A stretch of DNA of 8,283 bases from Thermoleophilia bacterium (GTDB taxonomy: Bacteria > Actinomycetota > Thermoleophilia > Gaiellales > SKUG01): assembly GCA_025964465.1 (NCBI GenBank), contig JAOPYS010000193.1, positions 1-8,283 of the forward strand. The letters are read 5' to 3'. The translations under genes and the position numbers were made by a program. Shown one piece after another: positions 1 through 6,210 of this stretch (the stretch's first letter is position 1; each line of letters starts with the position of its first letter). The notes below the pieces were generated by a model. That model did no database searches, had not been told where the DNA came from, and worked only from the letters and a program-made list of their open reading frames with translations.

Positions 1-241
1 CCTCCGGCCGCTCCTCGAAGGTGACGAGCACGGCGTGCTCGCCCGCCTGGCGGATGCCCTCCACGAGGAACTGCGCGGACAGCACCGACTTGCCGGCGCC
101 GGCCGTGCCGGCCACGAGCGTGGTGCGCCCACGGGGGATGCCGCCCCCGCCGATCAGGTCGAGGCCCGAGACGTGGGTGGGGAGCTTGGTCACTCGCCCG
201 TCGGTGGCGGGAGCCGTGTCGTCGCGCAGGCCCGCGTTCAC
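1..241 (-). CDS. kaiC: KaiC-family ATPase, N-terminal part (cut by window edge)
   Basis: Only the first 80 codons are present; the gene runs off the left end. KaiC is a RecA-like ATPase that, in clock systems, hydrolyses ATP slowly, autophosphorylates and binds KaiB. The visible part matches the start of the CI domain: V-S-G-L-D-L-I-G-G-G-G-I-P-R-G (about residues 24-38), Walker A GTAGAGKS (45-52), and VTFEE (73-77), whose paired glutamates E76/E77 correspond to the conserved KaiC catalytic glutamates. The GTG start at 241 overlaps the kaiB stop as GTGA, so translation is probably coupled and the order is kaiB-kaiC. Whether it has one or two ATPase domains, and whether the CII phosphosites exist, cannot be seen. 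A KaiC-like RadA/circadian ATPase without a clock role is the alternative, but the adjacent kaiB argues for true KaiC. Confidence 0.9.
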   Translation of the reverse strand, partial: MNAGLRDDTAPATDGRVTKLPTHVSGLDLIGGGGIPRGRTTLVAGTAGAGKSVLSAQFLVEGIRQAGEHAVLVTFEERPE

Positions 242-558
242 TCGCCGCTTCCGCCGTCGTGCAGCTCGAGCCCGACGAGCACGCGCTCGATGTCGGTGAG
301 GTCGCCGATGATCCGGCGCATCGGCGGTGGCAGCTCGCGGACGACGACCGGCGTGGCAAGGATGCGCTCGTGCTCGGCCAGCTCGGGGTGCTCGACGATG
401 TCGATCACCTCGATGTCGAAGTTGAGGTCGTGGGCGCGGCAGATCGCCTCGAGGTCGCGCCGCGCGCGACGGCTCCGCTCCGTGTGCCCGGCGACGTACA
501 GCTTCAGCAGCACGCGCTCGTGCTCCGTGCGTTCGTCCGGGACCGTTCCTGCTGCCAC
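238..558 (-). CDS. kaiB: Circadian clock protein KaiB
   Basis: This 106-aa protein is a thioredoxin-like, fold-switching KaiB, which in cyanobacteria binds the KaiC CI ring and drives dephosphorylation. Recognisable family blocks are LKLYVAG (18-24), VID (51-53), a HPELAEHERILATP stretch (57-70) and LPPPMRRIIGDL (76-87), followed by VLVGLEL (93-99). Its length is close to the roughly 100 aa of cyanobacterial KaiB, and the acidic C-terminal tail is short. The GTG start at 558 is supported by AGGAGG at 567-572 with an 8-nt gap; the ATG at 580 is out of frame. Its stop overlaps the kaiC start. It is read divergently from the receiver-domain gene at 691. No kaiA is in view, as is usual outside cyanobacteria. 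The family call is secure; clock versus stress-timer function is not knowable here. Confidence 0.95.
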   Translation of the reverse strand: MAAGTVPDERTEHERVLLKLYVAGHTERSRRARRDLEAICRAHDLNFDIEVIDIVEHPELAEHERILATPVVVRELPPPMRRIIGDLTDIERVLVGLELHDGGSGE

Positions 559-566
559 GTTCGTGC

Positions 567-572
567 CCTCCT
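567..572 (-). promoter_or_regulatory. Ribosome binding site of kaiB
   Basis: A perfect AGGAGG on the minus strand lies 8 nt before the GTG at 558 and fixes that start against the out-of-frame ATG at 580. Confidence 0.8.
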
Positions 573-593
573 GCCACCATGTACGTTCCCGCG

Positions 594-646
594 AGGATAC
601 GGATCTACCGCGTGCGGTGGGCCGAACGCACGATCGCGGCTATGCT
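594..646. promoter_or_regulatory. Divergent promoter region with dyad between kaiB and the receiver gene
   Basis: The 132-bp gap (559-690) between the divergent genes holds two -10 candidates facing away from each other: TATCCT on the minus strand (599-594, for kaiB) and TATGCT on the plus strand (641-646, for the receiver). With a 17-bp spacer, both -35 positions fall at about 617-623, over each other, and neither resembles TTGACA. A dyad, CGTGCG at 611-616 and CGCACG at 627-632 with a 10-bp spacer, sits over this shared -35 centre. A second pair, CCGCG (608-612) and CGCGG (635-639), flanks it. The repeats are seen directly; promoter and operator roles are inferred. The layout suggests one regulator could act on both transcripts. 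Confidence 0.4.
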
Positions 647-690
647 GGGCAGGGATTCGCCATTTCTGACCAGTTTCGCGGAGCATTCCG

Positions 691-1074
691 ATGACCGACC
701 AGACCACATGTCGCGTGCTCCTGTGCGACGACACGCCAGAGATCCGCATGATCCTGCGCACGCTGTTCAGCATCGAGACGGAGCTGGACGTGATCGGCGA
801 GGCCGCCAACGGCGCCGAGGCGGTGCAGCTCGTGGCGGAGCACCGCCCCGACGTGGTCGTGCTGGACCTGTCGATGCCGGTGATGGACGGATTCGACGCC
901 ATTCCCGAGATCGCCAAGGTCTCGCCCGAGACGAGCATCGTCATGTACTCCGCGCACGGGTCGGAGGAGACGCGCGCAAAGGCGTTGCGGCTCGGCGCCG
1001 ACCACTTCGTCCGCAAGGGCGGCGACCCGAGCGTCGTCGTGGGCACCGTGCAGGACGTCTGCGCCGGGGGCTGA
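691..1074 (+). CDS. Stand-alone response-regulator receiver domain (CheY-like)
   Basis: This 127-aa protein is a single REC domain with no output domain. The acidic pair D13-D14 follows the first beta strand, the phospho-acceptor is D59 in VVLDLSMPVMDG, the switch serine is S87 and the conserved lysine is K109 in FVRKGG, so it should be a functional phosphorylation-dependent receiver. The ATG at 691 has GGAG at 680-683, 7 nt upstream. It should act in the cytoplasm by protein-protein contact or phosphotransfer. It is divergent from kaiB, so it may serve as input to or output from the Kai module; this is inference from neighbourhood only, and no histidine kinase is in view. Its stop is 7 bp from the stop of the convergent prsW-like gene. 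Confidence 0.88.
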   Translation: MTDQTTCRVLLCDDTPEIRMILRTLFSIETELDVIGEAANGAEAVQLVAEHRPDVVVLDLSMPVMDGFDAIPEIAKVSPETSIVMYSAHGSEETRAKALRLGADHFVRKGGDPSVVVGTVQDVCAGG

Positions 1075-1081
1075 GGCCTCC

Positions 1082-2227
1082 CTACGCGGCGGCGGCCAGC
1101 CCGCGAAGCCGCGTGCGCAGCTCCGCGTCGCGCGCGGCCCACGTCTCCGGCAGCGCCTTCCCGCGCGCCGCCAGCCGGGCGCCCTCCTCGCGGTGGCGTG
1201 CGAACAGGTAGGCGAACGAGCGCAGCGCCTGCTCCCGGTCGACCTCGTGCGCCAGCGATGCACCCGTGCGGCGCAGGCGGCGGGTCGGGTTGAGCGCCGC
1301 GTCGAGGTCGGCCTGCCCGAGCGTGCCGGCGACGACCTCGGGCTCCAGGTGCCGGCGGAGCATGTCGCGCTGGCGTCGCAGCGCCCGCCGCACGAGCACG
1401 AAGGTGAGGATGAACGCCGGGGCGTAGATCACCGGGAACAGGAAGATGCCGATGCCCGAGTTCCACGTGGCGTGCAGCACCACGGCGATGCCGTAGCCCG
1501 TGCCGATCAGCAGGGTGCGGCGGATCGCCCCCATCCCGGGTCGCGCGGCGAGCGCCACGCCGATGCCGGTGAACATGGTGAAGAACGGGTGCAGGAACGG
1601 GGTCGCCAGGCCGCGCAGGACCCACACGCCGATGAGCCCGCCGACGCCGTGCTTCGTGATCGCCTCGTCGTAGTACTGGACGTTCTCCACGACCGCGAAC
1701 CCGATGCCGACGAACAGCGCGTACACGATGCCGTCGAGCACGCCGGTCATGTCGGAGCTGCGGCGGCGCAGGATCCACAGGATGGCGAGGCCCTTGAGCG
1801 CCTCCTCCACGAACGGCGCCGCCGCCACCGTGGTGAGGTCCCACCCGAGCACCGCGGACGCGAGCTCGTTGAGGATGCCGGCCACGAAGACCGCCACGCC
1901 GGCGCCCCACAGGAAGGTGCGGGCCAGCAGCCACGCCGGCTCCGGCTCGAAGCGGTCGAGCCACAGCCCAACCGACACCAGCAGGGGCACGCTGGCGACG
2001 GCGAGCACCAGGGCCACCACGGCTCGCGTGCCCTCCGCCGCGACGCTCAGGCCCAGCTCGAGGGCGACGAGCACGCACCCCGCGAGGATCAGCAGCCCGA
2101 GCTCGGTCCGCAGGCCGCGGACCACGCCCCGGCGCTTGCCGCGCAGGTGCGCGGCGTCGCGGTCGACCTGGGTCGCCGCCTCGGGGGCGCCAGCGCGCCC
2201 CGACACGGGCGTGGATGAGCTCGTCAT
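1082..2227 (-). CDS. PrsW-family intramembrane metalloprotease
   Basis: This 381-aa multi-pass membrane protein belongs to the PrsW/CPBP-related protease family. In Bacillus subtilis PrsW makes the site-1 cut in anti-sigma factor RsiW. Family motifs are present: FVEEALKG with E141-E142 and K145, E181-N182 in a VVENVQYY block, H213 in LHPFFTMFTG, and H252/N256 in VLHATWN. Hydrophobic segments lie at about 43-64, 69-90, 102-128, 134-153, 163-183, 196-228 and 235-280. A charged cytoplasmic-looking tail of about 100 residues (285-381) follows, so the protein is much longer than B. subtilis PrsW (about 218 aa). The ATG at 2227 overlaps the upstream stop as ATGA, with GAGGG 9 nt upstream. No sigma or anti-sigma gene is in view, so the substrate is unknown. 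Confidence 0.87.
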   Translation of the reverse strand: MTSSSTPVSGRAGAPEAATQVDRDAAHLRGKRRGVVRGLRTELGLLILAGCVLVALELGLSVAAEGTRAVVALVLAVASVPLLVSVGLWLDRFEPEPAWLLARTFLWGAGVAVFVAGILNELASAVLGWDLTTVAAAPFVEEALKGLAILWILRRRSSDMTGVLDGIVYALFVGIGFAVVENVQYYDEAITKHGVGGLIGVWVLRGLATPFLHPFFTMFTGIGVALAARPGMGAIRRTLLIGTGYGIAVVLHATWNSGIGIFLFPVIYAPAFILTFVLVRRALRRQRDMLRRHLEPEVVAGTLGQADLDAALNPTRRLRRTGASLAHEVDREQALRSFAYLFARHREEGARLAARGKALPETWAARDAELRTRLRGLAAAA

Positions 2228-2652
2228 GGTCGGTGTCCCTCGTCGTTGGTGCCCCGCGCGCGCAGCGCCGCCTCGAGGCGGGTGAGCAGGGCGGCGTCGC
2301 GGTCGGGGAGGGTACCGGAGGTGCGCCGTTCGAGCAGGAGCTGCTGGCGCGATCGCAGTGCGTCGGCGAGCGGCAGCTCGACCGCCTCGCTCCCCTCGCC
2401 CGCGGGCAGTCGCAGCAACTCACCGGTCGTCGCCGGCCGGCGCGAGCCCGGCGCCAGGAGTCGCAGCCGGTTCTTGCCCCGGGCGTAGACGAGCATCGTC
2501 GCGCCGTCGGTGACGGTGGCGTAGGCGACGCCCGGCAGCTTGCTCGCCTTGCGCCCGACGCGTCGCGCCGCGGCAGCGTCGCCGAGCTCGGCGAACTCCA
2601 CGAGCTCGCCGTCGTAGCCGAAGCTCGCGACGCGGTGTGAGGCTCCCTCCAC
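2224..2652 (-). CDS. Hypothetical protein, 142 aa, between the AadA-like and PrsW-like genes
   Basis: I do not recognise this family. The protein is soluble-looking, with no signal peptide or membrane segment. Residues about 8-20 (VASFGYDGELVEF) and 42-66 (GVAYATVTDGATMLVYARGKNRLRLL) look like beta-rich segments separated by a basic/alanine helix (about 25-38). The C-terminal third (about 95-136) looks helical and Leu/Arg-rich. The GTG at 2652 is the only plausible early start; it begins 4 bp after the stop of the AadA-like gene and lacks a clear Shine-Dalgarno, so it probably relies on coupling. Its TGA overlaps the PrsW ATG. The reading frame is supported by this tight packing and by the third-position GC bias shared with its neighbours. 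The start is less certain than the frame. Confidence 0.68.
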   Translation of the reverse strand: MEGASHRVASFGYDGELVEFAELGDAAAARRVGRKASKLPGVAYATVTDGATMLVYARGKNRLRLLAPGSRRPATTGELLRLPAGEGSEAVELPLADALRSRQQLLLERRTSGTLPDRDAALLTRLEAALRARGTNDEGHRP

Positions 2653-2656
2653 GCGG

Positions 2657-3439
2657 TCAGCCGTGCCCGCCGGAGTGCGCCGTGGCCCACTGCACGAACC
2701 GGTCGACGTCGTCGGGCGTGAGGAGCGGGGCCGGGTCGCCGCCCGCCGGGTCGTGCACGCGCACGGCCTCCCCCGCCAGCTGTGCCCACTGCGGGTGCGC
2801 GGCGCCGAGCCACGTGCCCGCGTCCTGCTTGGAGCACTGGGTGCCGGTCTCGACCGCGTGCAGCCCGCGCGCGACGGCCAGCACGATGTAGCTGAGGTAC
2901 TCGTGGCTCGCCGTGGTGGGGACGCGGTGCGCCCACCCTTGCACCTGGCGCACGGCCTCGCCGCGCAGCTCCTCGGCGGTGACGTCGGGCAGCAGCGCGA
3001 GCCCCGGCTCCCCGAACAGCTGCTCGCCGTGGTGGCGCACCTGGTACCAGTCGACCAGCCACGCCGAGTCCGCCTCGCGCAGGTTGAGCGGCTCGCCCGG
3101 GCTGACCCGCACGATCGGGTGCGGGTGCTCGCGGAAGCTCGCCAGGCCGGCGCGCCCCGCATACGCCACTTCGAGCCGGTCCTCCCAGTCGGGACGGTTG
3201 CGAACGAGCGCGGCGTGGGCGGGCGCCACCTCAGCGAGCAGCGCGGCATCCGGCTCCTCCTCGAGGACGACCAGCACGTCGACGTCGCTGCGCCCGGGGC
3301 GGTAGCCGCCCAGCACCGCCGAGCCCCAGAGCCACCCGCCGAGCGCGCGGGCACCGAGCGCGGCGCGCAGGCTCGGCACGAGCAGGTCCAGCAGCTCGTC
3401 GACCTCGTGCGGGCGCGGTCGTGTGGTGGTGTCGATCAT
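2657..3439 (-). CDS. AadA-like aminoglycoside nucleotidyltransferase family protein
   Basis: This 260-aa protein is close to the usual AadA (ANT(3'')) length of about 262 aa. The N-terminal nucleotidyltransferase core shows G39-S40 in LWGSAVLGGYRPGRSDVDVL, with S51, D52 and D54 as the Pol-beta-type nucleotide/metal motif; LEVAY further on resembles the AadA segment that carries the catalytic glutamate. The C-terminal helical half has YIVLAVARGLHAVETG followed by SKQDAGTW, like the AadA stretch ending in a TG..SK.xAA.W pattern. Family members adenylylate streptomycin/spectinomycin, but many actinobacterial chromosomal homologues are untested, so resistance is not assured. The ATG at 3439 gives the standard length and has GAGGGG 8 nt upstream; in-frame codons further upstream run into the divergent promoter. 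It is first in a three-gene minus-strand operon. Confidence 0.82.
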   Translation of the reverse strand: MIDTTTRPRPHEVDELLDLLVPSLRAALGARALGGWLWGSAVLGGYRPGRSDVDVLVVLEEEPDAALLAEVAPAHAALVRNRPDWEDRLEVAYAGRAGLASFREHPHPIVRVSPGEPLNLREADSAWLVDWYQVRHHGEQLFGEPGLALLPDVTAEELRGEAVRQVQGWAHRVPTTASHEYLSYIVLAVARGLHAVETGTQCSKQDAGTWLGAAHPQWAQLAGEAVRVHDPAGGDPAPLLTPDDVDRFVQWATAHSGGHG

Positions 3440-3489
3440 CCCCGGCACCCCTCGCCGTGCGCCCCGGAAATACCGTCGAAGACGCGGCC

Positions 3490-3502
3490 TATACTGGAAC
3501 GA
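3490..3502 (+). promoter_or_regulatory. -10 box of a probably leaderless transcript for the flavin electron-transfer operon
   Basis: TATACT at 3490-3495 is followed by six bases and then the ATG at 3502, so the expected transcription start falls on or next to the start codon. No Shine-Dalgarno is seen, and no clear TTGACA-like -35 (the 17-18 bp position reads GGAAAT/GAAATA). Leaderless mRNAs with this geometry are common in actinobacteria. A small CGTC-GAA-GACG repeat (3474-3484) lies between the -35 and -10 positions. Confidence 0.6.
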
Positions 3503-4890
3503 TGTCGATCGTCCCCACAACGCTGCCACGGGGACGGGCGGGAGGCCCCCCGCCGGACGACGCTCGCCGTGGATGGCGCCCGCCGCACAACCGCGCCCGC
3601 CTCGCCGGCCACGTGCTCGGGGTCGGCCTGGCACTGGTCGTGGTGCTCGGCGTCGTCCACGAGGACTCCGCGTCGCTGGGCACGGCGGGCGGCTGGGCCA
3701 ACGCCGTCGGGCGACTGACCGGCCTGGTCGGCACGTACGGCCTGCTGGTCATGGTGGTGCTCGTCGCGCGCCTGCAGTTCGTCGAGCGCGTGGTCGGCCA
3801 GGACCGGCTCGTGAAGTGGCACCGCTGGATCGCTCCCGGCGTACTCGCGCTGCTCGTCGCGCACACCGTCGCCAACACGATCGGCTACGCCCGGGCGGCC
3901 GAACGCGGCGTGGCCCGCGAGTTCTGGACGTTGCTGACCACGACGGGCGGCATGCTCACGGCGACCGTCGGCCTGGTGGCGCTGCTCGTCGCGTCGGCGA
4001 CGTCGTACCGCGTGGCCAAGCGCCACCTCAGCTACGAGACCTGGTGGGTGATCCACCTCTACACCTACCTCGGCATCGGCCTGTCCTACTCGCACGTGCT
4101 GTCGAGCGGGTCCGCGTTCGTGGGCGAACCCGTGGCGCGCGGGTTCTGGATCGCCCTCTGGCTGCTCACCGCCGGGCTCGTGGCATGGTACCGGGTCCTG
4201 CTGCCGACGGTCCGCAGCGCCTACCACGCCATGCGCGTGGAGTCGGTCGTGGCGGAGAACGCCGACACGGTCTCGATCACCGTGGTCGGCCGGCGCCTCG
4301 ATCGCCTGCCCATCCACGGCGGCCAGTTCCTGCAGTGGCGGTTCCTGAAGGCGGGGCTGTGGTGGCAGGCGCATCCCTACTCGATCTCCTCCCTGCCGAC
4401 CCGCACGACCCTGCGCTTCACGGTGAAGCGGCTCGGCGACCACAGCGCGGCGCTGCTCACGGTCGAGCCCGGCACTCGCGTCGCGATCGAGGGGCCGTAC
4501 GGCACGTTCACCCGACACCGCCTGCACCTCGACCGGGTGCTGCTGGTCGGCGCCGGCGTGGGCGTGACCCCCGTGCGAGCACTGCTCGAGGACCTCCCCG
4601 GCGGCGTCGACGTCACCGTGCTGCTGCGTGCCGACCGCCACGAGGACCTGGTGCTGGCCGACGAGGTCGAGCGCTTCGTCGACGAGCACGGCGGTCGCGC
4701 GGTCACGCTCGTCGGGCCGCCCGACGAGGTGCCGATCGACGCCCCCGCCCTGCGCGCCGCGGTGCCCGACGTCGCCGACCGCGAGGTGTACATGTGTGGG
4801 CCGACCGGATTCATGCGAGCGATGTCCAGCTCCCTGCGCGAATCGGGCGTCCCACCGGAACGGATCCACCATGAAGCGTTCACCTTCTAG
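3502..4890 (+). CDS. Ferric reductase/NOX-like transmembrane NAD(P)H oxidoreductase
   Basis: This 462-aa protein joins a ferric-reductase-like di-haem membrane domain to a ferredoxin-NADP reductase (FNR) module. Membrane segments lie at about 35-53, 72-92, 108-130, 148-168, 182-200 and 215-235. Two pairs of helix histidines, H107/H121 and H185/H198, are spaced 14 and 13 residues apart, as expected for two stacked b haems. The FNR part has HPYS (291-294, flavin site), GPYG (331-334), GAGVGVTPVRALL (350-362, NAD(P)H site) and CGPTGF (432-437), ending in an aromatic residue typical of the family. It should move electrons from cytosolic NAD(P)H through FAD and haems to the outer face. The next gene, overlapping by 20 bp, encodes a likely extracytoplasmic flavoprotein acceptor. 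The start at 3502 is chosen for the -10 geometry. True substrate (Fe3+, quinone, O2 or the FMN partner) is inferred only. Confidence 0.9.
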   Translation: MSIVPTTLPRGRAGGPPPDDARRGWRPPHNRARLAGHVLGVGLALVVVLGVVHEDSASLGTAGGWANAVGRLTGLVGTYGLLVMVVLVARLQFVERVVGQDRLVKWHRWIAPGVLALLVAHTVANTIGYARAAERGVAREFWTLLTTTGGMLTATVGLVALLVASATSYRVAKRHLSYETWWVIHLYTYLGIGLSYSHVLSSGSAFVGEPVARGFWIALWLLTAGLVAWYRVLLPTVRSAYHAMRVESVVAENADTVSITVVGRRLDRLPIHGGQFLQWRFLKAGLWWQAHPYSISSLPTRTTLRFTVKRLGDHSAALLTVEPGTRVAIEGPYGTFTRHRLHLDRVLLVGAGVGVTPVRALLEDLPGGVDVTVLLRADRHEDLVLADEVERFVDEHGGRAVTLVGPPDEVPIDAPALRAAVPDVADREVYMCGPTGFMRAMSSSLRESGVPPERIHHEAFTF

Positions 4891-5440
4891 CCCGCGCGTC
4901 GGCCGGATCCGACGCTTCCTGCGCCCCGCCCCCTACGTCGCGACGGCGGCCGCGGCCGGCATGCTCGCCCTGCTGTGGTACTCGCCCGAGGGGCAGGAGG
5001 GCGGCGGCGGCATCGACGTGCTCAACGGCGCGAGCATCGCCAATCCCGACGGCTCCTCGGCCGGCGCCTCACCCCCCGTGACGTCCAACGCCCAGCTGCG
5101 CAAGGAGGAGGCGGAGGCGCGGCGCTACGCCATCCCGATCCTCGACGGCCCACCGCGGACGGTCGTCGGCGACACCGAGAAGATCTGGAGGAAGCACCCC
5201 TTCGGCGAGCTGCGCGTGCAGGTGACCGTCGGTGGGGGACGCATCACCGACGTCAAGATGCAGCACCTCGACACGTACGACGGCCGCTCCGAGGAGATCG
5301 CGAACTTCTCGTTGCCCGCGCTGATGCTGCAGAGCGTCACGACCGGCAACGCGAAGGTCGACGGGATCTCCAGCGCGACGTACACGAGCCAGGCGTACGA
5401 GCGGTCGCTGCAGTCGGCGATCGACCAGCTGCGTGGCTGA
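4871..5440 (+). CDS. Membrane-anchored FMN-binding domain protein (covalent flavin carrier)
   Basis: This 189-aa protein has a basic N-terminus (R12, R14, R15, R18), one hydrophobic helix (about 20-37), a Gly/Ser/Pro-rich linker (about 41-75) and a C-terminal FMN-binding domain (about 110-187) of the NqrC/RnfG type. The motif DGISSATYTS (164-173) fits the Dxx(S/T)(G/S)AT flavinylation pattern; by that rule FMN would be attached through a phosphoester to T170. The positive-inside rule puts the flavin domain outside the membrane. It starts 20 bp inside the upstream oxidoreductase gene and ends 8 bp into the ApbE gene, so the three are almost certainly co-expressed. The inferred role is to take electrons from the haems of the upstream protein and pass them to an extracytoplasmic acceptor. 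A sodium-pump role is unlikely because no nqr/rnf genes are seen. Confidence 0.87.
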   Translation: MKRSPSSPRVGRIRRFLRPAPYVATAAAAGMLALLWYSPEGQEGGGGIDVLNGASIANPDGSSAGASPPVTSNAQLRKEEAEARRYAIPILDGPPRTVVGDTEKIWRKHPFGELRVQVTVGGGRITDVKMQHLDTYDGRSEEIANFSLPALMLQSVTTGNAKVDGISSATYTSQAYERSLQSAIDQLRG

Positions 5441-6197
5441 CGCCGTCGCGCCCCTGCGCCACGCCGAGCCCGTGATGGGGACGGTGGTGTCGTTCGCGGT
5501 GTTCGCGGGCGACGTGTCGCCGGCCACGGCGCGCGGCGCCATCGAGGAGGCGTGCGCCATCCTGCACGCGGCGGACGCGACGTTCAGCACCTGGAAGCCC
5601 GCGAGCGCGATCAACCGGCTGCGGCGCGGGGAGGCGGGCCTCGGGGAACTGCCCGACGAGGTGGCGGAGGTGCTCGACCTGTGCCTCGCCGCCCACCGCC
5701 GCACCCGCGGGTGGTTCGACGCCTGGGCCCTGCCCGGCGGCGTGGACCCGACGGGCCTGGTGAAGGGGTGGGCGGTCGCGCGCGCCGCCGCGGCGATCGA
5801 ACGCGCCGGCGTCGCCGCGGCGATGGTCAACGGCGGGGGCGACATCGCCAGCTTCGGCGAGCCCGAGCCGGGGCGCGCGTGGACCGTCGGCGTGCAGGAT
5901 CCGCGCGACGAGGCGGCGTTGGCCTGCACCGTCTCGCTGCGCGGTGCGATCGCCACCTCCGGCACGTACGCGCGGGGGGACCACATCCTCGATCCGCGCA
6001 CCGGCGAGCCGGCCTCCCCCGTCGCGTCGGTGAGCGTCGCGGGCGACGACCTGGTGGTGTGCGAGTCCTACGCCACCGCAGTGGCGGCCGGCGGCGGCGA
6101 GTTGCTGCCCGCGCTGGTGGCGGCCGGCTACGCCGCCTGCATCGTCGAGCACGGCGGCGACGTGCGGGCCACGGCGAACTTCCCGTTCGCCACCTGA
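5433..6197 (+). CDS. apbE: FAD:protein FMN transferase (ApbE family)
   Basis: This 254-aa enzyme would transfer FMN from FAD to the threonine of the flavinylation motif in the protein just upstream. ApbE blocks are all present: M-G-T-V-V-S-F (15-21), FSTWKPASAINRL (51-63), DPTGLVKGWAV (105-115), NGGGDI (133-138), AIATSGTY (172-179) and HILDPRTGEP (184-193). The usual AD...T metal-site block reads CESYATA (210-216), with E211 where Asp is typical and T215 kept. The protein is shorter than classical ApbE lipoproteins (about 330-350 aa) and shows no signal peptide or lipobox, as in some compact actinobacterial members. The GTG at 5433 overlaps the upstream stop by 8 bp; the M-G-T block at residue 15 leaves no room for a leader unless translation begins upstream. 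Confidence 0.92.
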   Translation: MADAVAPLRHAEPVMGTVVSFAVFAGDVSPATARGAIEEACAILHAADATFSTWKPASAINRLRRGEAGLGELPDEVAEVLDLCLAAHRRTRGWFDAWALPGGVDPTGLVKGWAVARAAAAIERAGVAAAMVNGGGDIASFGEPEPGRAWTVGVQDPRDEAALACTVSLRGAIATSGTYARGDHILDPRTGEPASPVASVSVAGDDLVVCESYATAVAAGGGELLPALVAAGYAACIVEHGGDVRATANFPFAT

Positions 6198-6210
6198 CGC
6201 CGCGCGCACG

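Noticed and set aside
1073..1080. GAGGCCTC palindrome at the junction of the convergent receiver and PrsW genes as a terminator
   Set aside because: It is a perfect 8-bp palindrome but leaves no loop and has no following U-run; at this GC it is probably chance.
504..3062. Very long minus-strand open frame (852 codons)
   Set aside because: It is an Arg/Ala/Pro-rich shadow across parts of the PrsW, hypothetical and AadA-like genes and antisense to the receiver gene, with no family motifs. Long open frames by chance are normal at this GC.
2657..3439. AadA-like gene as a recently acquired resistance cassette
   Set aside because: No attC-like site, integrase, IS end or composition shift is seen, and it is tightly packed with two downstream genes.
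3423..4874. Long alternative frames on both strands over the membrane oxidoreductase (483 and 478 codons)
   Set aside because: Both are low-complexity Arg/His/Asp-rich translations, while the chosen frame carries clear haem, FAD and NAD(P)H motifs.
6198..6210. Terminator between apbE and the glycosyltransferase
   Set aside because: Only 13 bp separate the two stops, and no hairpin with a U-run is visible.
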